A stretch of DNA of 34,893 bases from Bacteroidetes bacterium 46-16 (GTDB taxonomy: Bacteria > Bacteroidota > Bacteroidia > Chitinophagales > Chitinophagaceae), in assembly GCA_001897835.1 (NCBI GenBank), contig MKUN01000023.1, forward strand, positions 1-34,893. The letters are read 5' to 3'. The notes below the pieces were generated by a model. It searched no databases, had not been told where the DNA came from, and saw nothing but the letters and a program-made list of their open reading frames with translations. Each line of letters starts with the position of its first letter. The stretch's first letter is position 1. Position numbers and translations under genes: made by a program. This document shows, in pieces, positions 1 to 6,583 of the stretch.

Positions 1-211
1 AGCGGTATTTGTGCAGGGGGCATACTATATGCCCGCGTGCATCCAGCCAGCCTTCGCAAAGGGGAGCACTGGTGTGGGGGCAGAGTGCGGCAAAAGCATA
101 GACCAATCCTTCCCGTTTCAGCAAGCCTATTTTCTTATCGGCAATGCCTGTTTCAGTGGGCTTGTTCTCTTCCAGTTCCGCAATATCCATTGCTTTATGC
201 CAGGTGTACAT
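1..211 (-). CDS. Rieske [2Fe-2S] domain protein, 3' end beyond the window
   Basis: Reading the reverse strand from an ATG at 211-209 gives 70 open codons up to the window edge, so the C-terminus is missing. The peptide carries a Rieske cluster-binding pattern: CPH (C44, H46) followed by CPLH (C64, H67), two Cys and two His in the C-x-H...C-x2-H arrangement. Short single-domain Rieske proteins of this kind resemble the NirD/ferredoxin subunit of nitrite reductases and dioxygenases and carry electrons in the cytoplasm. It starts 1 base after the stop of tadA (213-215), so it is probably co-transcribed with tadA. The partner oxidoreductase is not in view and the substrate cannot be inferred. Confidence 0.85.
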   Translation of the reverse strand, partial: MYTWHKAMDIAELEENKPTETGIADKKIGLLKREGLVYAFAALCPHTSAPLCEGWLDARGHIVCPLHKYR

Positions 212-212
212 A

Positions 213-653
213 TTATCTTCTTTCAGCAAAAAAGTCGCGCATCAGTTGAGCGCATTCATCAGCCAGTATGCCTTGTATTAAAGTAGCTTTAGGATGAAAG
301 GGCCAGTTCTCGCCCGTGGTCTTTTTATAGCCATTCTTTACATCGGCAGTGCCGAAGACTATGCGGCTGAGCTTGGACCAGTACATGGCCCCGCAGCACA
401 TGAGGCAGGGCTCGACGGTGACATATACGGTGGCTTCCGGCAGGTACTTGCTGCCCAGTTGATTAAATGCTGCAGTGAGTGCTATCATTTCGGCATGTGC
501 GGTGCTGTCATTCAGTTGCTCCACCTGGTTGTAGCCACGGGCAATTATTTTATTATCCCATACCACAATGGCCCCTACGGGTATTTCGCCGGCTTCGTAG
601 GCGGTCCGGGCCAGTTTAAGAGCCTCGCGCATGAAGTATGTGTCATCGAACAT
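213..653 (-). CDS. tadA: tRNA-specific adenosine deaminase TadA
   Basis: TadA deaminates A34 to inosine at the wobble position of tRNA-Arg(ACG). The 146-residue product has the zinc-dependent cytidine/deoxycytidylate deaminase signature: HAE (H53, E55) followed by PCxxC (C83, C86), and a PVGA segment near residue 26, in the usual order and family length. I place the start at the ATG at 653. A TTG five codons upstream is also in frame, but it lies inside a hairpin that looks like the terminator of dtd. The gene follows dtd on the same strand and precedes the Rieske gene. A guanine or cytosine deaminase of the same fold is possible, but the PCLMCCGA motif favours TadA. Confidence 0.9.
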   Translation of the reverse strand: MFDDTYFMREALKLARTAYEAGEIPVGAIVVWDNKIIARGYNQVEQLNDSTAHAEMIALTAAFNQLGSKYLPEATVYVTVEPCLMCCGAMYWSKLSRIVFGTADVKNGYKKTTGENWPFHPKATLIQGILADECAQLMRDFFAERR

Positions 654-660
654 AAAAACA

Positions 661-674
661 ACCCTCAAAAGGGT
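661..674 (-). terminator. weak intrinsic terminator after dtd
   Basis: On the reverse strand, ACCCT-TTTG-AGGGT forms a 5-bp stem with a 4-base loop, followed by TGTTTTT. It lies 20 bases after the dtd stop and 8 bases before the chosen tadA ATG. The stem is short, so termination is probably partial. Confidence 0.4.
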
Positions 675-693
675 GCTTAAAACTACATAAAAT

Positions 694-1146
694 TTACTCC
701 TTGTTCTGCGTATCCATTATAATGGTTACCGGCCCGTCATTTACGAGGGCTACCTGCATATCTGCACCGAAAGTGCCGCTTTTCACTTCTTTATCCATGA
801 GCAGGCTTAGCTGTGCGATACAATATTCATATAAGGGTATGGCCTGTTCAGGCCGGGCTGCACGGATAAAGGAGGGACGGTTGCCTTTTTTATAGGCCGC
901 GTGCAGGGTAAACTGGCTGATGAGGAGTATATCACCGCCTGTTTCTTTTATGTCTTTATTCATAAGCCCGGCTTCATCACTGAATACACGTAAGGCCACT
1001 ATTTTTTTACAAAGCCAGTCAACATCTTCCCGGGTATCGGCGGCCTCTATACCTAACAGGACCAGGAACCCCGCAGCTATTTCGGACTTCAGCCTGCCGC
1101 CGATAGTGACACTTGCTGATGATACCCTTTGTAATACTATGCGCAT
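694..1146 (-). CDS. dtd: D-aminoacyl-tRNA deacylase
   Basis: DTD hydrolyses D-aminoacyl-tRNA (and Gly-tRNA-Ala) and so keeps D-amino acids out of protein. The 150-residue product has the usual length and both family signatures: SQFTL at residues 77-81 and NDGPVT at 136-141, the cross-subunit Gly-cisPro motif of the homodimer. The N-terminus MRIVLQRVSSASV is typical, so the ATG at 1146 is secure. It is divergent from mnmE across a 79-bp gap. It is upstream of tadA on the same strand, so three tRNA-quality genes sit together. Nothing is unusual in the sequence. Confidence 0.96.
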   Translation of the reverse strand: MRIVLQRVSSASVTIGGRLKSEIAAGFLVLLGIEAADTREDVDWLCKKIVALRVFSDEAGLMNKDIKETGGDILLISQFTLHAAYKKGNRPSFIRAARPEQAIPLYEYCIAQLSLLMDKEVKSGTFGADMQVALVNDGPVTIIMDTQNKE

Positions 1147-1225
1147 AAGGTGAAAATAGGAAAATGTACCAATTGAACATCATTTTAGGGCTTTTGGCTT
1201 TTTACTTTTTACTTTTGGCTTCGTA

Positions 1226-2593
1226 ATGTATTCGATAAACGAAACGATAGTGGCTCTGGCGACACCACCCGGGGAGGGCGCAATAGGTGTGATACGCCTG
1301 AGCGGGAAGGATGCTATCGTGATAGCCGATAAAATATTCAAAGGGAAGGACCTGCGGCAGCAGGCAACACATACCCTGCATTTCGGAAAGATAGCGGACA
1401 AGGATACGATCATAGACGAGGTGGTGGTGAGCCTTTATAAAGGGCCTAAAAGCTATACCGGCGAAGACGTGGTGGAGATAAGCTGCCACGGTTCGCAATA
1501 TGTATTGGAGCAGGTGATCGGCCTGTGCATGCAACAGGGCGCTGTGCCCGCAAAACCGGGCGAGTTCACGCAGCGTGCTTTCCTGAACGGGAAGCTGGAC
1601 CTTACACAGGCTGAAGCGGTTGCCGACCTGATCGCCAGCCATAGCGGTGCGGCACATCATGCGGCTATGCACAACCTGAGGGGCGGCTTCAGCGAAGAGC
1701 TGAAAACGATGCGCGATGAGCTGATCAAATTCAGCGCATTGATAGAACTGGAGCTGGACTTTAGCCAGGAGGACGTGGAGTTTGCAGACAGGACACAACT
1801 ATATGAACTCATCAACAGGCTCACGAGCAGGACGATGATGCTTGTGGACTCTTTTCAACTGGGCAATGTGATCAAAAAGGGTGTGCATGTGGCCATAATA
1901 GGGAAACCTAATGCCGGGAAAAGCACCCTGCTGAATGCCCTGCTGAATGAAGAACGGGCCATTGTGAGCGAGATAGCCGGTACCACGCGCGACACTATTG
2001 AAGAGGCCCTGAATATAAACGGTATCCTGTTCCGTATAGTAGATACGGCAGGGATACGCGAGCATACTGCAGATGTGATAGAACAGATAGGTGTGCAGCG
2101 CAGCATGGATGCCATGAGCAGGGCGGATATAGTGGTGTACCTGTTCGATGTGAACGGAAATGAACAGGCAAAAGTGAACATTCAAAAAGGGGAATTTGAA
2201 GAGGCGGGGGTGAAATACCTGTTAGTGGGTAATAAGGTGGATGCTATGGGTATAGCCGCCGCGCAGCAGGAATTTGGTGAAGAGCCTTTATATATATCTG
2301 CTAAGAACAGGGAGAACATACAGGCACTGAAACAAAAATTGTACGATATAGTAGTACAGGGGCAGGTGAAGCAGGAAGGCACTATCGTGACCAATGCGCG
2401 GCATTTTGCCGGCCTGAAAGAGGTGCTGAAATCGCTACAGGATGTAAAGACGGGGATGGACCATAATATAGCCAGCGACCTTATAGCACTGGATATCCGC
2501 CGCTGCCTTTATTACTTAGGGGAGATAACCGGGGAGATCACTACTGAGGATAAGCTGGATTATATTTTTTCAAAGTTCTGTATCGGAAAGTAA
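1226..2593 (+). CDS. mnmE: tRNA modification GTPase MnmE (TrmE)
   Basis: MnmE, with MnmG, makes the carboxymethylaminomethyl group on U34 of several tRNAs. The 455-residue protein shows the N-terminal folate-binding domain (about 1-120), a helical domain, and an inserted Ras-like G domain: G1 GKPNAGKS at 226-233, G2 TTRDT at 253-257, G3 DTAG at 273-276, G4 NKVD at 336-339. It ends in the catalytic FCIGK at 451-455. Length and motifs are normal, so the gene appears functional. Its last 18 bases, including the stop, are repeated with one mismatch at 5264-5281. That marks the 3' end as the insertion site of the island downstream. The open sequence before the ATG contains a short repeat of ctttttactttt-type units (1190-1220). 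Confidence 0.97.
   Translation: MYSINETIVALATPPGEGAIGVIRLSGKDAIVIADKIFKGKDLRQQATHTLHFGKIADKDTIIDEVVVSLYKGPKSYTGEDVVEISCHGSQYVLEQVIGLCMQQGAVPAKPGEFTQRAFLNGKLDLTQAEAVADLIASHSGAAHHAAMHNLRGGFSEELKTMRDELIKFSALIELELDFSQEDVEFADRTQLYELINRLTSRTMMLVDSFQLGNVIKKGVHVAIIGKPNAGKSTLLNALLNEERAIVSEIAGTTRDTIEEALNINGILFRIVDTAGIREHTADVIEQIGVQRSMDAMSRADIVVYLFDVNGNEQAKVNIQKGEFEEAGVKYLLVGNKVDAMGIAAAQQEFGEEPLYISAKNRENIQALKQKLYDIVVQGQVKQEGTIVTNARHFAGLKEVLKSLQDVKTGMDHNIASDLIALDIRRCLYYLGEITGEITTEDKLDYIFSKFCIGK
2576..2593 (+). repeat. 18-bp direct repeat, left end of island (attL-like)
   Basis: TTCTGTATCGGAAAGTAA forms the last five codons and the stop of mnmE. The copy at 5264-5281 is TTCTGTATCGGGAAGTAA, identical at 17 of 18 positions; flanking bases do not match. 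From memory, this is almost the sequence of the 18-bp sites used by Salmonella genomic island 1 at the 3' end of mnmE (trmE/thdF). Confidence 0.85.
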
Positions 2594-2626
2594 TTCTATA
2601 AGAACAGTTGCCATAGCTTGTGAGAT

Positions 2627-2956
2627 CTAAACCTCTGTAACATGGGTGCCGTCTTCGGTCCAATTTAATTGAGGGTGAAATAGAACTGTGCAAGTTTCAT
2701 TAGCAACAGAGCCATCCATGAAATCTTCATAAAACAAAGGGGCTGCGTTGTTGTTTAACCTTTTAATTGCATTTTCAACACTTGTTTGGCTCAATCTTGA
2801 TGGTTCGCCATTTCTGTTGATTAAAAGATATGTTTCTGCAACATGCCTAATTTGGTAAGGGACTTGATTTCTTCGACTATGAAAAACCACATTAAGTTTT
2901 TCTGCCTTTTGAGCGTTATTCCTTATAAAGTTCCATGCAGTGTTAATTTCTATCAT
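2627..2956 (-). CDS. hypothetical protein in the island
   Basis: This is a 109-residue ORF with an ATG at 2956 and no family I recognise. It has no signal peptide or membrane segment. It is mixed in charge, with basic N-terminal residues (RNNAQKAEK, HSRRNQ) and an Asn-rich stretch near residue 68. Composition matches the AT-rich island rather than the mnmE side. It is divergent from the SIR2-like gene across 101 bp that could hold both promoters. The position, beside a putative defence gene in a small island, fits a cargo or accessory gene, but nothing in the sequence shows function. Coding status rests on the uninterrupted frame and plausible amino-acid composition. Confidence 0.6.
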   Translation of the reverse strand: MIEINTAWNFIRNNAQKAEKLNVVFHSRRNQVPYQIRHVAETYLLINRNGEPSRLSQTSVENAIKRLNNNAAPLFYEDFMDGSVANETCTVLFHPQLNWTEDGTHVTEV

Positions 2957-3057
2957 GATCTATGCATAATTTTAAGGGTAAAATAAGTACAATATTTCCG
3001 ACAAAATAATCAAACATATTTATTGAAATATTTGTATCGAAAAAATGCACGTGGTTC

Positions 3058-4086
3058 ATGGCAGAGAAAATTCTATACTATATAGGGGCTGGTGCAAGTG
3101 CAAATGCACTTCCATTAGCAAGAAATGTAACAAAATATGATGCTACAGGATTTCCAGTGGGAGAAAAGTCGGGTTTAATTCGAGAGTTAAGACAATATTT
3201 AGAAGATGACAAGATCGTAAATATTGAAGAGGACGAATCTGTTAGGATAATAGAGAAATTAAAAGAGGAAAGTAAAAACTTAGCAATAGCAGCTGAAAAA
3301 TTTGGAGATGTGGATACTTATGCTAAGTTGTTACACCTAACTGACAAAAGCGGTAAAATGCTTCAGGGCTTGAAGCAAACAATTTCTCGCTTTTTTGCAA
3401 TAAAGCAGTTGTTTTTAAACGCGCACGATGATCGCTATTTGTCATGGTTGGTGAACATAATGTATAGGAATACATTTCCGGAAAACGTTAAGGTCTTAAG
3501 TTGGAATTATGATTTTCAAATCGAATTAGCGCATAGATACTTTGGACAAGGTGAAGATATTAAGAGAAGCAAAAGTGGCTTTATATATTCGCCGTCGTTA
3601 TTAAATTATTACCCGAATCTGGATCCTACATTTCGAGACTTCGATACTCTTTCATTAATTCACTTAAATGGAGTAGCAGGATTTGCAAAAAATGACGACC
3701 AATATTTAAATAGTATTTTTCAGCCAGAGAATGTTGTTACCAGAGAGGCGGCGATTTCTTTTTTGGCGAATAGTAACCTATATGAATTGCTTCATTTCGC
3801 ATGGGAAAATAGTGGATATCACAATCAATTGATGCAATATGCAAAAAAAATGATTGTGGGTACTACAATTATTGTTGTAGTTGGTTACTCATTCCCATTT
3901 TTTAATAGAGAAGTCGATAAAGAAATATTTAAGGCTTTGCTGGATGGTAGTCAGCTACGGAAAATATATTATCAGGATCCAGTTTTAGATGGTCAGCAGC
4001 TTAGGGCGCAGTTTGGCTTTGACAAGGGCATAGAGATTGTGCATGTTAAGCAGACTGATAGTTTTCATGTGCCATTTGAATATTAG
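3058..4086 (+). CDS. SIR2-like domain protein, putative NADase / defence effector
   Basis: The 342-residue protein opens with a nucleotide-binding loop IGAGAS (residues 9-14). It continues with SWNYD (148-152, where SIR2-like proteins have T-x-NYD), a candidate catalytic histidine in IHLNG (H202, for the K-LHG motif), and VVGYSFPFFNREVD (274-287, the usual VIGYSL-x-D element). This order is that of SIR2_2-type domains. Bacterial proteins with this domain often degrade NAD+ during phage infection (ThsA, DSR, SIR2-HerA systems), but classic deacetylase activity cannot be excluded by eye. No zinc Cys4 module, second domain or membrane segment is visible. The start is the ATG at 3058; no SD-like sequence precedes it. 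It is the central cargo gene of the mnmE island. Confidence 0.72.
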   Translation: MAEKILYYIGAGASANALPLARNVTKYDATGFPVGEKSGLIRELRQYLEDDKIVNIEEDESVRIIEKLKEESKNLAIAAEKFGDVDTYAKLLHLTDKSGKMLQGLKQTISRFFAIKQLFLNAHDDRYLSWLVNIMYRNTFPENVKVLSWNYDFQIELAHRYFGQGEDIKRSKSGFIYSPSLLNYYPNLDPTFRDFDTLSLIHLNGVAGFAKNDDQYLNSIFQPENVVTREAAISFLANSNLYELLHFAWENSGYHNQLMQYAKKMIVGTTIIVVVGYSFPFFNREVDKEIFKALLDGSQLRKIYYQDPVLDGQQLRAQFGFDKGIEIVHVKQTDSFHVPFEY

Positions 4087-4090
4087 TGTG

Positions 4091-4219
4091 ATGTTGAGCT
4101 TTTCGCCTCAATATCATGATTGGCTGCACGTTGATAATGAGCTTGTCTTAGCCTCCTATGCTCCCAATGCCGGGCTATTGAACCTTTTGGAAAATAACAT
4201 TGATTTTGAAGCGGAATAG
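4091..4219 (+). CDS. possible small ORF between the SIR2-like and cyclase-like genes
   Basis: A 42-codon frame starts at an ATG five bases after the SIR2-like stop. Its peptide (MLSFSPQYHDWLHVD near the start, ending NNIDFEAE) has plausible composition and is richer in GC than the surrounding island. No family is recognised. It may be a translationally coupled small protein, the tail of a decayed gene, or chance. It ends where the terminator-associated inverted sequence begins. Confidence 0.25.
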   Translation: MLSFSPQYHDWLHVDNELVLASYAPNAGLLNLLENNIDFEAE

Positions 4220-4299
4220 GGACAGCCTGGGCTTTGACAAATTGCCGGACTTTGGTAACTTCATAGCTTCATAGTGATAGGGTTTATAGGGGCTGTCCT
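4219..4299 (+). promoter_or_regulatory. possible anti-terminator pairing upstream of the cyclase-like gene
   Basis: GGACAGCC at 4220-4227 is exactly complementary to GGCTGTCC at 4291-4298, and a wobble pair (4219 with 4299) extends it to 9 bp. The second segment is also the left arm of the terminator at 4292-4319, so the two structures exclude each other in RNA. This is the geometry of an attenuator, but no leader peptide or ligand domain is obvious. Confidence 0.3.
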
Positions 4300-4319
4300 G
4301 TTCTCAGGACGGCTTTTTT
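4292..4319 (+). terminator. intrinsic terminator
   Basis: GCTGTCCTG (4292-4300), loop TTCT, CAGGACGGC (4305-4313): a 9-bp stem with one G-T wobble, followed directly by six T. It ends 34 bases before the chosen start of the cyclase-like gene, so it separates that gene from the SIR2-like gene unless read through. Confidence 0.85.
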
Positions 4320-4353
4320 AATGATGGAATATTACCTTAGAGGAAAATTTATT

Positions 4354-5181
4354 ATGCCAGAAAGCCCGTTAATTGATACGAAAATTGTTGCCTTTCTTGA
4401 CGTGTTAGGGTATAGGAATATTGCAGATAAATTTGAACGTGGCGATTATGTTGACTTTTATTTATTACGAGACGCGATAGGAGAGGCAATGGGGGAATTT
4501 CATGGCGTGTTTGCGAAACTAATTAAGTTTGAACCCGATGAAACTGCACAGTGGCGTAAGACAAATATCCAGTTTCGGACATTTTCAGATTGCATTTGTA
4601 TTACGGCTCCTCTGGAAAGCAATGAGATTGGCTTCTTAAAACATTTAAGGAATTTTCTGAAGACCCTTGCCTTTTTTCAAACCATAATGCTCAGATTTGG
4701 AGGTTATCTTATTAGAGGTGGCGTTAGTATTGGAAAATTCTATTCTGATAGCAATATGATATTTTCAAAGGGATTAGTAGAAGCTTATGAGTTAGAATCA
4801 AAAACAGCGATATACCCAAGGATATTAATAGGGAAAAGTGTGCAAGATCGAGTAAGTGAGGAGCTAAGTAAGACAGACGAATTGCTAAGTTCATTCCCTC
4901 TATTTACCTCATTTGAAGACGATTTAGTGTTTATAAATTTTTTGAACGTTGAGTTAGTTGATTTTCCAGCGTATGAGAAATTGAACGATGTCCAAAGGGG
5001 TTTAGTTGATGACATCGAAATTGGCTGGAGGGAAAAAACAATTATGGCTCCGGTAATTGAGGATTTAGTCACTAAGCGTTCTCAGGCAGGGTTGGACAGC
5101 CGCGTTGTTGAAAAATATGATTGGATGTTACGGTTTATTTACAACGAAATGCAAAGGAAAGAACGACAAATTGGGTTTTAA
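4354..5181 (+). CDS. putative class III nucleotide cyclase-like protein
   Basis: I take the ATG at 4354, giving 275 residues, because AGAGGAA (4339-4345) lies just upstream. An in-frame ATG at 4321 abuts the terminator's T-run and is less likely. Visible elements are VAFLDVLGY (13-20, D16), FSDCICI (78-83, D79), an RGG-x-SIG segment (121-127) and AYELE...YPRI (144-157). The two Asp placements and the RGG strand recall class III adenylate/guanylate cyclases, in which two Asp bind metal. The same arrangement occurs in a widespread family usually left hypothetical. No substrate-specifying residues can be assigned. A role in a cyclic-nucleotide defence pathway beside the SIR2-like gene is an inference only. 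No signal peptide or membrane segment is present. Confidence 0.5.
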   Translation: MPESPLIDTKIVAFLDVLGYRNIADKFERGDYVDFYLLRDAIGEAMGEFHGVFAKLIKFEPDETAQWRKTNIQFRTFSDCICITAPLESNEIGFLKHLRNFLKTLAFFQTIMLRFGGYLIRGGVSIGKFYSDSNMIFSKGLVEAYELESKTAIYPRILIGKSVQDRVSEELSKTDELLSSFPLFTSFEDDLVFINFLNVELVDFPAYEKLNDVQRGLVDDIEIGWREKTIMAPVIEDLVTKRSQAGLDSRVVEKYDWMLRFIYNEMQRKERQIGF

Positions 5182-5263
5182 TCAAAAACCGACACAAAGG
5201 ACAGATTTGTTCCTTATTTGTACCCTAATCCTCTGAAAGTCGCGCCAGTATTGAAAAGTTACT

Positions 5264-5281
5264 TTCTGTATCGGGAAGTAA
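5264..5281 (+). repeat. 18-bp direct repeat, right end of island (attR-like)
   Basis: TTCTGTATCGGGAAGTAA matches the mnmE end (2576-2593) except at position 12, and would still encode FCIGK-stop. With the preceding bases it forms a core with inverted arms (TTACTT / AAGTAA). It lies 13 bases before the stop of the YncE-type gene. Confidence 0.85.
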
Positions 5282-5294
5282 CCGTCCAAACGTA

Positions 5295-6302
5295 TTACTT
5301 ACCTACTACCAATACCTCGAAAGTGCCCGGCCGGATAATGTGCTTGCTGCCTGCCCCGTTGTCTGAAAATTCAGCAGTTGACAGGTAGACAAGGTGTGTC
5401 TTTTCATCAACAGCAAGCGTTTTAGCCCCCTTCTTCGTCGGCACATTTTCCAATACCTCGATAGAATTGGCCGACTTCTCTTTAATGATCGTTAACGTGC
5501 CTTCCCCGTTAGAACTGTACACCTGCTTCAGTTCTCTGTCAAAACCCACCCCGTCGCATTTGTCACCAATCGGCAATTCCGTAACTACTTTGCCGGTTCC
5601 TGCATCCATCACCACGAGGGTCTTGTTACCGCAGCCTATAAAGAGCCTTTTTGTTTTCCTGTCGATGGCCAGGCCCGATGGCTCCTCGCCTTTGCCTACG
5701 GGATGGCGGGCTATAAGCTCCAGGCTCTTTGTATCAAGGACTTCCAGTTCATTCTTGTCTTCTATATTAATATACAGGTGCCCTGACTCGTCCGAAACAG
5801 CGGTTTCGGGTTTGCCACCCAGCGCTACGGTTTTGATGACCTTATCGGTAGCCGGGTCAACGACGGACAGGTCTTTACTAATGCCATTGCACACGAATAT
5901 CTTTCGGGAGAAAGGATCGAACATGATGGCATCCGGCTTTTGGCCTACGGTTATTTGTCCTTTCACTTTGTTGGTTTTGATATCGAATACGGTGAGCGTA
6001 TTTATTTTGCCGTTGCTGGTAAAGCCCTTGCCATAAGCCGGGGCGAATGCGATGCCGTGCACACCTGTGGTATTCTCAATTATGCCCACGGGTTTGCCGC
6101 TTGTTTTATCTATTATATCTACTTCTGTAGCATGAGAAACATACAGGTTATTGCTGGCAGGGGATACAGCTAAGTAATCCCATTTACCCTCGCCTTTGAT
6201 GGGGAAGGTTTTGATAATATGATAATTCGCCTTTTGTGCCAAGCTGTTAGTAGCCACAAAGGCAGCGACCAATAAAAGTAATGTTGAAGATGCGGCTTTC
6301 AT
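5295..6302 (-). CDS. secreted YncE-like YVTN beta-propeller protein
   Basis: The 335-residue protein has a signal peptide (about 1-22, hydrophobic LLLLVAAFVATNSLA, then Q). It is followed by repeated blade motifs in which a 'DPFSRKIFVCN', 'DRKTKRLFIGC' or 'DEKTHLVYLST' type strand recurs about every 40 residues. This is the YVTN/YncE pattern of a seven-bladed propeller, exported to the periplasm or beyond. Such proteins bind ligands or partner proteins and are usually not enzymes; the ligand here is unknown. No T9SS tail or lipobox is present. The gene ends next to the right boundary of the island, so before insertion it was probably convergent with mnmE. Coding is secure; function is open. 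Confidence 0.8.
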   Translation of the reverse strand: MKAASSTLLLLVAAFVATNSLAQKANYHIIKTFPIKGEGKWDYLAVSPASNNLYVSHATEVDIIDKTSGKPVGIIENTTGVHGIAFAPAYGKGFTSNGKINTLTVFDIKTNKVKGQITVGQKPDAIMFDPFSRKIFVCNGISKDLSVVDPATDKVIKTVALGGKPETAVSDESGHLYINIEDKNELEVLDTKSLELIARHPVGKGEEPSGLAIDRKTKRLFIGCGNKTLVVMDAGTGKVVTELPIGDKCDGVGFDRELKQVYSSNGEGTLTIIKEKSANSIEVLENVPTKKGAKTLAVDEKTHLVYLSTAEFSDNGAGSKHIIRPGTFEVLVVGK

Positions 6303-6539
6303 TGTATGATTTATTTGTGTTTGTACCTGGGCTTTTATGTTTTGAATGGGGAACGAATATTAATCTGTATCGTGCAAAATTGAGGGACGAACGTAGAACT
6401 CAAAACTGAATTATTTATGAATGCTGGTTGCCGGGCAGATGTTAAGGTAGTATGTTCTCTGCCGAGAAACTTCGGAGTAGTGTTAAGAAAATATTATTTA
6501 GATGTAAAAAGGTATACGAGTGTCTTATGGGCCGGAAAT

Positions 6540-6568
6540 AAAAAAAGCGGCCAACAGCCGCTTTTTTT
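6540..6568 (-). terminator. bidirectional intrinsic terminator
   Basis: GCGGC (6547-6551), loop CCAAC-type bases, GCCGC (6557-6561), extended by an A-run on one side and a T-run on the other. It works for the T9SS gene ending at 6584 on the reverse strand and would also stop forward transcription. The rest of 6303-6583 holds no convincing gene. Confidence 0.85.
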
Positions 6569-6583
6569 CGAGATAATTTCATT

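Larger units (their letters stand above)
2576..5281. mobile_element. small genomic island at the mnmE 3' end, no integrase seen
   Basis: The interval is bounded by 18-bp direct repeats. The left one is the mnmE 3' end and the right one lies just before the tail of the YncE-type gene. The contents are visibly more AT-rich than either flank and use many A/T-ending codons. Cargo is a reverse-strand hypothetical gene, a SIR2-like gene and a class III cyclase-like gene. Known mnmE-targeting elements (the SGI1 family) integrate by tyrosine recombinase. No recombinase, excisionase or mobilisation gene is present in this 2.7 kb, so the element is either mobilised in trans or is a remnant. The right repeat has inverted arms, TTACTT on the left and AAGTAA on the right, as expected for a tyrosine-recombinase core site. 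Confidence 0.75.

Noticed and set aside
1190-1220. Repeated ctttttactttt units before mnmE
   Set aside because: Only two short imperfect units; a TACTTTTG match there would start transcription at the ATG and lacks a -33 box.
2627-4086. The divergent hypothetical gene and SIR2-like gene as a toxin-antitoxin pair
   Set aside because: Toxin-antitoxin genes are normally co-directional and overlapping; here they diverge and the small protein has no DNA-binding motif.
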